64,000 nt of DNA, from assembly GCA_942493325.1 (NCBI GenBank), contig OW818689.1, positions 5,084,001-5,148,000 of the forward strand, written 5' to 3'. This DNA comes from JAAFHB01 sp942493325 (GTDB lineage: Bacteria > Bacteroidota > Bacteroidia > Bacteroidales > Prolixibacteraceae). This document shows, piece after piece, positions 9,501 through 15,887 of the stretch. Every line of letters starts with the position of its first letter. The first letter of the stretch is position 1. Made by a program: the position numbers and the translations under genes. Under the pieces are notes generated by a model. That model had not been told where the DNA came from. It saw only the letters and a program-made list of their open reading frames with translations, and did no database searches.

Positions 9501-10697
9501 AGCAGGTTTTTCAACATAATTGTATTTCCAGTTGCCGTTTAAGCATTTGTAGTATGGGGATTTAGTCCAGTCATTTTGTTGGGCCGCCGTTTTGTCGGTG
9601 AAGGGGATAAAGGTTGCATGCGGTTCTTCCTTGTTGATGTTGAATACTTTTTCGTTTTCCCATGGTTCGGCACCCTGTGTTTTAATTTCAGACGAGGCCT
9701 TTACTTTTGAAATATTACCTGCTACATTTAATGCCGCTACGTAGACTTTATAGGTAGCCGCAGTTCTCATTTTGGAGGCCGAAAATTCAGCCAGACCATC
9801 ATCTTTAACGATTGCTGTGCCAAATGAAACAGCTCCTTTACCGGTTCGGAGATCATCAGGCGTAGGTTGCGGAATGCCTGCAAGGTAAACAGCCCAGGCA
9901 ACTGAACTTGCTTTCTCTGTTTTAACATTTATCGCGGCACTGATATTCTGTACAGCCATAATGTCTACCGAAACAATCGTCGAAAGGGGAATATTTGTCG
10001 CAAATATTTCGGAATCGACATACCTGGCATTATTTAGTGTGCCAGTATTCTTGTTTTTTGTGAGGTCGTTGGTGTTATCGTCAAAATTCCAGTAACCCTG
10101 AAGTCCTTCTTCATTTCCGCTGAGTGACTTCTTCATATTCTGAAGAATCTGGTCTGCATTTCGCGCAGTATTCCAAATCCTGACTTCATCAATCCGTCCT
10201 TTATACGACACATCACTGGTCCCAATGAAACGGATTGGGGTAGGAGCAGGTTTCCGGCCGGCCATCCTCTTTGAACTGTCGACCTCTTTTCCGTTTACAT
10301 ATAACCGGTACCAGGTTCCATCAAAGGTTGTTGCAACGTGATTCCAGACATTTTCAATCAGCACCTGTTTTGCAATTCTGGGGTTCCAGGAACCATCCGA
10401 AAAGCCATATTCCAGCGAAGTGCGTTCATAGACATACAAGCGGGGACTGCGTTGATCGTTAGCCGCGGACCGGTCACCCAGAATCCCGTGCCATGAATTA
10501 TCAGTATGCTGCGGCAGAATCCATGCTTCCAGGGTAAAGCTATTCCCGGCAGCTGGTGCAGTTTCACCCAGGTCGACCGATGACCTTCCGTTAAAATAAA
10601 GGGCTTTATTCTGGCTCTTTGCTTCTGTTCCGGTAAAAATCAATCCAAGACAAAAAACGATGAATACCAGGTGTAGACAAAACTTTGTTTTTTTCAT
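6573..10697 (-). CDS. Secreted GH2 beta-galactosidase-type glycosidase with N-terminal LamG domain
   Basis: The 1374-residue protein begins with a Sec signal peptide (about 1-27). A concanavalin/LamG-like domain (about 30-230, starting ALYFNGRSSVDLG) and a fibronectin-like linker (about 240-345) precede the LacZ-type GH2 core: sugar-binding jelly roll (about 420-575), Ig-like domain (about 580-690), TIM barrel (about 690-1000) and C-terminal beta-galactosidase small-chain domain (about 1100-1360). The acid/base is Glu799 in SLGNEAG and the nucleophile Glu862 in MCEYVHAMGNS. The extra N-terminal domains explain its length over the usual 1000-1050 residues. It likely removes beta-galactosyl or related residues from polysaccharide in the periplasm or at the cell surface. 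It is monocistronic with its own terminator. Confidence 0.9.
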   Translation of the reverse strand: MKKTKFCLHLVFIVFCLGLIFTGTEAKSQNKALYFNGRSSVDLGETAPAAGNSFTLEAWILPQHTDNSWHGILGDRSAANDQRSPRLYVYERTSLEYGFSDGSWNPRIAKQVLIENVWNHVATTFDGTWYRLYVNGKEVDSSKRMAGRKPAPTPIRFIGTSDVSYKGRIDEVRIWNTARNADQILQNMKKSLSGNEEGLQGYWNFDDNTNDLTKNKNTGTLNNARYVDSEIFATNIPLSTIVSVDIMAVQNISAAINVKTEKASSVAWAVYLAGIPQPTPDDLRTGKGAVSFGTAIVKDDGLAEFSASKMRTAATYKVYVAALNVAGNISKVKASSEIKTQGAEPWENEKVFNINKEEPHATFIPFTDKTAAQQNDWTKSPYYKCLNGNWKYNYVEKPADRPLDFMKPEFDVSSWKEIKVPYTTERQGYGYPIYVNTSYDFMGLMGKMAPPEVPHSFNPVSSYRTNFTIPENWKDRQTNIVFGGVRSNIYVWVNGHFVGYSEDAKLPAEFNITKYLKKGENVLACQVYRWSDGAYLECQDMWRVSGFERDVYLTSAPDIQIRDFWARPELDDKYTDATFKLDVELSNLSGKSAGKHSVTVELMDGSKKIAEATKVVEIASNKKIPVYLETAVKSPKKWTAETPALYSMLITLKDAGGRVIEVTTHKIGFRTVEVKGGQLLVNGRAIYIKGTNRHEHDMVSGHYVPREVMLQDIRMFKEFNINTVRTSHYPNDPYWYELCDQYGIYVIDEANIESHGMGYGEESLAKDTAWGPMHMERTVRMVERDKNHASVIIWSLGNEAGDGVNFEKTSEWIHSRDKSRPVHYERAGEAAHTDIICPMYPGIDYLSRWAQKTHDRPLIMCEYVHAMGNSVGGVKDYWDVIYSNPQLQGGSVWDWVDQGFLEKDKNGVEYYTYGGDYGPEKVPSDGSFLCDGLVRPDRTPQPHLWEIKKVYQYFKVIPVDIKSGKVKIHNLYDFTNLKEYTVKWYLTNGITNLAQGDLSPLNIEPRTIKEVNFTIPAFTVKPGEEYFINFEVTTKTPTDLLPKDFEVAWEQLQIPVVPAERKEFDLSGSPVLKTTETGDLITSENPEFKLSFSKKSGSIATYSYKGKTLIQRGPVSNFFRPPTENDYRDDARNWKKIGLDKLTDKVEQVAWKKLGDKSIQIDCEISKLNPAGEKLIATTYTYTVYSNGEIHINSHFLPGSEVKVMAKAGLQMQMPLNFENIKYFGLGPVETYPDRRACGKVGLYESKVKDMYFYYVVPGESGNRSDVRYATLTDNTGTGLYIESSQPFNFSTYEYEDAAIVKARHINELQKASFITVNMDYAQNGLGTATCGPGVLDKYKVHGEPVDYTIILKPIADKSVKSENLRNTKMPTIN

Positions 10698-11239
10698 AAT
10701 TTATAGTGGGGGTTATTTATGTTGTATTTTTCCTGAATCAGCAGTAGCTTTCCTGGTGAATTTGTGACATTACCTAGGCGTATGTGATTAAATATCAAAT
10801 GAATCGGCATAATCAGTCTGATGATTTGCAATAAAAACTTAGAAATCAATTATTTGCAAAAATGGTTACTTGTTTAAAAGGCTCAAAGAAAACAATAAAA
10901 AAAATACTTTCAAACATTTTCAGATCAAAATAGATTGCAACTACCGCGATTTTCGAACGGTGCTAATCAATAGGGGAAGGGGAGATTAGGCATGGGGCAT
11001 GGGGCGAAAGGGCGAAGAGGCGAAGGGGAGATTGGGCGACAGGAAAATGTGCAGTGCTAATGTGCCAATATGCTAATAAGCTAATGCTTCCATATTGGAT
11101 ATACAGAATTAATTTTCAAAATGTTACACAAAGTAAAGTCACGATGAGTCCTGTTTTTCAGGAAAATAACTCAAGGTTTTAAAATTCATGCTCTTTATTC
11201 TATTATCGAAGCAATTCCGGAGGGATTAAATATTTGTAG

Positions 11240-11381
11240 CCCCGGGTAAGCGATTCCGGATTCTCTTATTTATTAATAGCTCTAACATTATTCGGAATCG
11301 TGCCACCCGGGGGTAACGACGATCAATAAAAATGCGGCGCAACTGCAATCTTTATTGAAAATCGAACCTGTAATGCGCCGC
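11240..11381. repeat. REP-like double-hairpin element, copy 1
   Basis: Two consecutive stem-loops. The first pairs CCCCGGGTAAGCGATTCCGGA (11241-11261) with TTCGGAATCGTGCCACCCGGG near 11291-11311, with few mismatches. The second has perfect 8 bp arms GCGGCGCA (11334-11341) and TGCGCCGC (11374-11381) around a 32-nt loop. The second hairpin and its upstream flank recur at 30801-30880 with the same loop length, so this is a dispersed family. Confidence 0.75.
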
Positions 11382-11451
11382 AAGATTCGAAAAACGAAAG
11401 AGCGGAGAAGTGAGAAAATAAGAAGATGAGAGGATGAGAGGATGAAAAATG

Positions 11452-11677
11452 GAGTGACCGGGTGACTTCTAAAATAACGAACAAACGCCCCCAGACGTTG
11501 AGTGACCGGGTGACTTTTCAAATAACGAACAAATGCCCTTTGACTTTGCCCAATTTATAAACGCAGTCACCCGGTCACTTGCCACGAGCTGATTTTGCTC
11601 AATCTATAAGTGCAGTCACCCGGTCACTTTGCTCGGACTGACTTTGCTCAATTTTTAACAACAGTCACCCGGTCACT
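11452..11677. repeat. Five copies of a 15 bp core in inverted 48/49 bp arrays
   Basis: AGTGACCGGGTGACT occurs at 11453-11467 and 11501-11515 (period 48); its reverse complement occurs at 11565-11579, 11614-11628 and 11663-11677 (period 49). In the right-hand array the upstream flank (TTTGCTCAATTTATAA-like) is also repeated. Copies 2 and 3 form a perfect 15 bp stem with a 49-nt loop. Confidence 0.9.
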
Positions 11678-11742
11678 TCTGAATCTCTAAACAATCCCAA
11701 ATCCCCAAACAATTTATGATTTATGATTTTAGATTTATGATT

Positions 11743-11847
11743 CAAATCCTAAATCCAAATCCTAAATCTTAAATCCTAAATCTTAAATCCAAATCCTAAA
11801 TCCTAAATCCTAAATCCAAATCCTAAATCCTAAATCCTAAATCCTAA
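11743..11847. repeat. AAATCCT heptamer tandem array
   Basis: About 15 consecutive heptamers, mostly AAATCCT with AAATCTT variants and AAATCC hexamers, run up to the 3' end of ssb. Related words appear near 50150 and 50335. Confidence 0.9.
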
Positions 11848-11858
11848 TGACCAAAAGG

Positions 11859-12203
11859 TTAGTTCTCTGCTTTTTTATCGAGAATCAGCATTGAATTGAC
11901 AATAATCTCGGAAACAAAATGAGTCTCTCCGTTTCTGTCTTCATAAGAGTGATTAGTTAGTTTTCCCTCGACCGCTATTTCGGAACCTTTTTTCAGGTAT
12001 TTTTCGGCCACTTCAGCCTGCTTGCCCCAGGCAACCAGTTTATGCCAGGTGGTCTCTGACATCTTATTGCCGTTGTGATCACGATAGGTTTCATTGGTGG
12101 CCACTGAAAAATTGGCTACTGATTTATCCCCGTCCAACCTTCTCATTTTGGGATTGTCACCCAGGTAACCGATCAGCCTTACACTGTTTCTTAGAGCATT
12201 CAT
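11859..12203 (-). CDS. ssb: Single-stranded DNA-binding protein (short form)
   Basis: The 114-residue protein is a single OB fold: NSVRLIGYLGDNPKMRRL at the N-terminus, VANFSVATNETYRD, the WHKLVAWGKQAEVAEKYLKKG core and a C-terminal strand ending ILDKKAEN. It binds single-stranded DNA during replication, repair or recombination. It lacks the long linker and acidic C-terminal tip (DDDIPF-like) that recruits partner proteins in the main housekeeping Ssb, so this may be an accessory paralog. The AAATCCT array begins about a dozen bases past its stop codon, and an inverted repeat lies about 90 bp upstream of its start. Confidence 0.9.
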   Translation of the reverse strand: MNALRNSVRLIGYLGDNPKMRRLDGDKSVANFSVATNETYRDHNGNKMSETTWHKLVAWGKQAEVAEKYLKKGSEIAVEGKLTNHSYEDRNGETHFVSEIIVNSMLILDKKAEN

Positions 12204-12289
12204 AATTTTTGTTTTAAAATTAATAAATAAGAAATGTATTGACTGAAGTTAATTCAATTTCCTGGAATAAAGCGAATTATAAACGTGTG

Positions 12290-12318
12290 CATTCGTTTAA
12301 ATCGGATATAAACGAATG
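12290..12318. promoter_or_regulatory. Inverted repeat upstream of ssb
   Basis: CATTCGTTT (12290-12298) and AAACGAATG (12310-12318) form perfect 9 bp arms with an 11-nt loop in the ssb upstream region. It could be an operator or leader hairpin; no direct evidence distinguishes these. Confidence 0.4.
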
Positions 12319-12344
12319 TTAATGCTTAAATCGGATGGATAAAA

Positions 12345-12380
12345 GAAAAAACCCGGTTCGTCAGATGACGAACCGGGTTT
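12345..12380 (-). terminator. Terminator of the M23-merR-nif3-zinc ribbon run
   Basis: AAACCCGGTTCGTCA and TGACGAACCGGGTTT form a near-perfect stem, followed on the minus strand by a T run. It lies about 30 bp after the zinc-ribbon gene stop. Confidence 0.9.
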
Positions 12381-12411
12381 AACTATTTATGATGACGATG
12401 ATCAAACTTCC

Positions 12412-13200
12412 TTATACCGGAGATTCAATCTCTTCAATTGGTGTGGCAATGTCCTTGTCGACAAGAATTCGTCCGCAATATTCGCAGACAATAATTTTCT
12501 TCCTTGAGGCAATATCCAGTTGACGCTGTGGTGGAATTTTATTGAAACATCCGCCGCAGGCATCACGCTGTACAGTTACAACAGAGAGACCGTTGCGCGC
12601 GTTTTTCCGGATACGGTTAAAAGCCATTACAAGCCTTTCCTCAATCATACTTTCGATCTTGGTCACCTTGCTTTTGAGTTTTTCTTCCTCAACAGCAGTT
12701 TCTGCGGTAATCTCCTGTAACTCTTTTCTTTTTCTTACGAGATCTTCCTCACGTTCTTTGAGCAATTTTTCTGCAGACTCAACAGATTCGGTTTTACTTT
12801 TGATCTCGATGGTAAATTCACGGATCTTCTTTTCGGAAAGTTCAATTTCGAGTGTCTGAAATTCAATTTCTTTCGATAAAGAATCGAATTCGCGGTTATT
12901 TCGAACGTTTTCCTGTTGTTCCTTATATTTTTCGATCTTGGTCTTCGAATCTTTTATTTCAGTTTTTTTATTCCCGATGGCTAAATTGAGACTCTTTATT
13001 TCATCGCTGTAATTGGTAAGACGTGTCTTTAATCCAACGATTTCGTCTTCCAGGTCCTGGACTTCAAGGGGAAGTTCCCCGCGCAAAGTGTTGATCTTAT
13101 CTATCTCTGATGCAACGGTCTGAAGTTCATAGAGCATTTTGAGTTTCTCCTGGACAGAAACTTCCTTTCCTTCGGCTGACTTATTATTATTTGCTGGCAT
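12412..13200 (-). CDS. Coiled-coil zinc-ribbon protein (C4-type, DUF164-like)
   Basis: The 262-residue protein is mostly a long coiled coil (about 15-190, rich in Glu/Lys heptads) ending in a C4 zinc ribbon with CGGCFNKIP and CEYCGRIL. This is the hallmark of the bacterial C4-type zinc ribbon family, often annotated as a possible nucleic-acid-binding protein. It is cytoplasmic with no signal peptide. It directly follows the nif3 gene with a 22 bp gap, and this pairing is common across bacteria, suggesting a shared but undefined role. Confidence 0.88.
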   Translation of the reverse strand: MPANNNKSAEGKEVSVQEKLKMLYELQTVASEIDKINTLRGELPLEVQDLEDEIVGLKTRLTNYSDEIKSLNLAIGNKKTEIKDSKTKIEKYKEQQENVRNNREFDSLSKEIEFQTLEIELSEKKIREFTIEIKSKTESVESAEKLLKEREEDLVRKRKELQEITAETAVEEEKLKSKVTKIESMIEERLVMAFNRIRKNARNGLSVVTVQRDACGGCFNKIPPQRQLDIASRKKIIVCEYCGRILVDKDIATPIEEIESPV

Positions 13201-13222
13201 ATACTGAAATTTACAATTTTTG

Positions 13223-14332
13223 TTACCTCTGACAAAGATACAATACCGGATTGGTTTTCACCTCCGATAAACGGAGTGCAAAGTTAGGGAATTTTTTTAT
13301 AAGTATTTCATAAAAAAGCTCCTTCGTAAATTGTTCACTTTCGTAATGTCCGACATCGGCAATAATGATTTTTTCTTCGGCATCGAAGAAATCATGATAT
13401 TTCACATCGGATGTCACAAAGATGTCGGCACCTGATGCAATAGCTGCCGAAAGCAGGAAACTTCCTGAGCCGCCGCAAACGGCTACTTTCTTCACCGGTT
13501 TTCCCAGTAAATAGGTGTGTCGTAATATTTTGCATGAAAAAATACCGAGAAGTTGTTCAAGAAAGTCAATTTCGTTGACTGCACCCGGAAGTTCGCCGAT
13601 CATTCCGGCACCTACCCGGGGTAACGAATTTTCGAGCGGATAAAGATCATATGCCACCTCCTCGTAAGGGTGGGCATTAAGTAAGGCATCGATTACTTTA
13701 TTTTTGGAATGTTTCTGGAGTATCGTTTCGAAACGGACCTCTTTTTCGAAGTGGAATTCACCCTTTTCACCTATATAAGGATTTGCCTCTTCTCCGCCCC
13801 GGAAGGTGCCCGAACCGAGGGTGCTGAAACTGCATTTATCGTAATTGCCGATTTCGCCGGCTCCGGCTCCGAATACTGCCTCACGAACCTGGTCGATATG
13901 ATTTTCCGGAATAAAAGTGACCAGCTTGAGCAGTTGTTCTTTTGCCGGGGCCAGGATAGTCACATTGGTTAATCCTATTTTTTCGCAGATTTTGGAATTA
14001 ACACCCCCCATAATGCTGTCGAGATTGGTGTGTGAGGCAAATATGGCGATGTCATTTTTAATCGCCTTGATCACACACCGTTCAACAAAAGAATTGCCGT
14101 TTAGCTTCTTTACTCCTTTAAAAAGCAGTGGATGGTGAGCAATAATGAGTTCGCAGCCAATTTCAATGGCTTCGTCAATTACCGCTTCGGTAATATCAAG
14201 AGTGATAAGAGCTGAGGTAACCGTTGCTTCAGGATCACCTATAATCAGTCCGGCGTTATCGTATGATTCCTGGTAGGAAGGCGGGGCAACAGATTCAAGA
14301 TAACTGATGATTTCCCTGATAATCATGGTCAA
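13223..14332 (-). CDS. Nif3-like dinuclear metal-center protein
   Basis: The 369-residue protein is a full-length NIF3/YbgI family member with the inserted middle domain (about 125-235) typical of longer versions. Metal ligands are visible in IIAHHPLLFKG (near 65), ASHTNLDSI (near 100) and DVGHYESEQ (near 325). The family forms hexameric toroids with two metal ions per subunit; the cellular reaction is unsettled (some members are annotated GTP cyclohydrolase type 2). It starts at ATG 14332; an alternative start two codons in is possible. It sits between merR and the zinc-ribbon gene in one transcription unit. Confidence 0.92.
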   Translation of the reverse strand: MTMIIREIISYLESVAPPSYQESYDNAGLIIGDPEATVTSALITLDITEAVIDEAIEIGCELIIAHHPLLFKGVKKLNGNSFVERCVIKAIKNDIAIFASHTNLDSIMGGVNSKICEKIGLTNVTILAPAKEQLLKLVTFIPENHIDQVREAVFGAGAGEIGNYDKCSFSTLGSGTFRGGEEANPYIGEKGEFHFEKEVRFETILQKHSKNKVIDALLNAHPYEEVAYDLYPLENSLPRVGAGMIGELPGAVNEIDFLEQLLGIFSCKILRHTYLLGKPVKKVAVCGGSGSFLLSAAIASGADIFVTSDVKYHDFFDAEEKIIIADVGHYESEQFTKELFYEILIKKFPNFALRLSEVKTNPVLYLCQR

Positions 14333-14392
14333 TTAAATTATTGAATAGGGTTAATGAATGGATAGGCAAAATTTGAATCAAGGGCTGATGGG

Positions 14393-14728
14393 TTACAACT
14401 CTTCCTTTATTTCGAGCAGGTAACTTTTGATGTGCTGTAATTTTTGAACGATTTCAAAGGTTTTTTCGGACTCCGTCCTGTTTTCCTTGATTTTTGTTCT
14501 GGCACCCTTGAGGGTCATGCCACGTTCCTTGACCAGATGATTGATAAGGGCCAGATGATCAATGTCTTCCCGGGTATAAAACCGATCACCTTTTTTATTT
14601 TTGAATGGTTTGATGGTATCAAACTCTTTTTCCCAGAAACGTAATGTCGAAGGTGCAAGCCCAAACTGCACAGCCACTTCGCCGATGGAGTAATAATGTT
14701 TCTCTGCTTTCGGTTCCCTGAATGCCAT
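14393..14728 (-). CDS. MerR-family transcriptional regulator
   Basis: The 111-residue protein has an N-terminal MerR winged helix: YYSIGEVAVQFGLAPSTLRFWEKEF (about 11-36) and a wing RFYTREDIDHLALI, followed by a coiled-coil dimer helix. The effector-binding domain is minimal, with no metal-binding cysteines. Small MerR proteins of this type are found beside M23 peptidase and nif3 genes in Bacteroidota. It begins 12 bp after the M23 stop, so the two are likely co-transcribed. Confidence 0.9.
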   Translation of the reverse strand: MAFREPKAEKHYYSIGEVAVQFGLAPSTLRFWEKEFDTIKPFKNKKGDRFYTREDIDHLALINHLVKERGMTLKGARTKIKENRTESEKTFEIVQKLQHIKSYLLEIKEEL

Positions 14729-14740
14729 AGTATTTAGATG

Positions 14741-15709
14741 TTAGTCGAAACTTTGTCCCATATTTGACGAAATTGCAATCATCCGCTCATATTCATCAGG
14801 GGTAAGATCCTGGAAGTAATAACTCTGAGGATTGACTTTTTGTCCATTTTTGCTCACTTCGTAATGCAGGTGGGGGGCCGTCGATGTTCCTGTGCTTCCC
14901 ACAAATCCGATCACATCGCCACGGTTTACCTTCTGACCGATGGTCACTTTTATTTTGCTTAAATGTGCATAAAAGGTTTCATAGCCATATCCGTGATCAA
15001 TCACCACAGTGTTTCCATACCCTGACTCGCGTGTGGCCGATTTTACGACTCCGATTCCTGTTGCAAAAACATCAGTACCAACGGTGGCCGAAAAATCCAT
15101 GCCATAATGAAAACGCGGGATTTTATAAATCGGATGTATCCGCATCCCCCAACCAGAGGCTGTTCGCTTGAGGTCCTTATTGGAAACGGGCATAATTGAT
15201 GGCATGCTCGCAATCATTTTCTCTTTGTTCAAGGCCATTTTAGCCACTTCATCGTATGATTTGGCCTGCACAAAAACCTGTTTGGAGAGAATATCGAGTT
15301 TACGTGTAGTGCTGATGATCAGTTCCGAATTATCCAGTTCTTCGAGCTTTGAATAACGGTTGGCACCACCAAAGCCTGCCATTCGGACTGTTGAGGGGAT
15401 AGGTTCTGCTTCAAAAATAACCCTGTAAATATTATCATCACGATTCTGAATATCTTCGAGTACTTTCGAAATTTTCTCGAAGTCCTTATTCATCAGTGTA
15501 TATTGGGATAACAACTGCTCGTTTTGCCGCTTTAACCTTTTTGTTTCGGGAGGATCGAAAAACTGGAGAAAAATAAGGAAAAACATTACCCCTGAGACCA
15601 GACCCGTTGACAAATATCCCAGCACCCGCCTGATAAGCGTTTTGATATTTCGTTCTATTTTATCAAAACTTAGTGTGTCAGGATTGAATCTGTAATTGGT
15701 TTTACCCAT
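14741..15709 (-). CDS. M23-family metallopeptidase, membrane anchored
   Basis: The 322-residue protein has a cytoplasmic N-terminus, one membrane segment (about 32-50), a periplasmic coiled coil (about 55-100) and a C-terminal LytM/M23 domain (about 195-300). Zinc motifs are present: HxxxD in HYGMDFSA and HxH in APHLHYEVS, plus the catalytic-site His in TFYAHLSKI. Such enzymes cut peptide crosslinks in peptidoglycan or activate amidases during growth and division. It is the first gene of a run continuing through merR, nif3 and the zinc-ribbon gene. Confidence 0.92.
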   Translation of the reverse strand: MGKTNYRFNPDTLSFDKIERNIKTLIRRVLGYLSTGLVSGVMFFLIFLQFFDPPETKRLKRQNEQLLSQYTLMNKDFEKISKVLEDIQNRDDNIYRVIFEAEPIPSTVRMAGFGGANRYSKLEELDNSELIISTTRKLDILSKQVFVQAKSYDEVAKMALNKEKMIASMPSIMPVSNKDLKRTASGWGMRIHPIYKIPRFHYGMDFSATVGTDVFATGIGVVKSATRESGYGNTVVIDHGYGYETFYAHLSKIKVTIGQKVNRGDVIGFVGSTGTSTAPHLHYEVSKNGQKVNPQSYYFQDLTPDEYERMIAISSNMGQSFD

Positions 15710-15741
15710 ATGTTCTTTCTTTTATTTCATTTCATTACGAT

Positions 15742-15749
15742 CAAAATTA
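15742..15749 (-). promoter_or_regulatory. Possible -7 box for the M23 operon
   Basis: TAATTTTG on the minus strand, 33 bp upstream of the M23 ATG, fits TAnnTTTG. No good TTG is seen at the usual distance upstream, so confidence is low. Confidence 0.35.
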
Positions 15750-15887
15750 CCGAAATAATCTAATTTTGCATCGTTTTAATAAAATCTGTCTTGTATGTTT
15801 GATTGCAAATCTATGAAAATAATTCTTTTTAAGATCCAATTATCAAATTAGATTACGATTTTAAAGGTTTTTTAACACATTTTTTTT

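Larger units (their letters stand above)
10698..11858. other. Gene-free intergenic tract rich in repeats
   Basis: No credible gene is present. The first 280 bp are AT-rich and may hold the GH2 promoter. At 10978-11045 there is G-rich low-complexity sequence built from words such as GGCATGGGGC and GGGCGAA, also seen at 30250-30345. The hairpin element, the inverted 48/49 bp repeats and the AAATCCT array that follow are listed separately. Confidence 0.7.

Noticed and set aside
11288..11521. Open frame on the minus strand through the hairpins and inverted repeats
   Set aside because: It spans structured repeats, has low-complexity translation and no family features.
11735..11760. tRNA-like T-arm text (GATTCAAATCC)
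   Set aside because: It is part of the AAATCCT array; no acceptor or anticodon stems can be formed around it.
11452..11847. Possible CRISPR array
   Set aside because: Core repeats are only 15 bp, inverted between sub-arrays, and flanks are themselves repeated; the heptamer tract has no spacers. No cas genes are present.
12520..12859. Overlapping frames opposite the coiled-coil zinc-ribbon gene
   Set aside because: They are antisense shadows of a well-supported gene.
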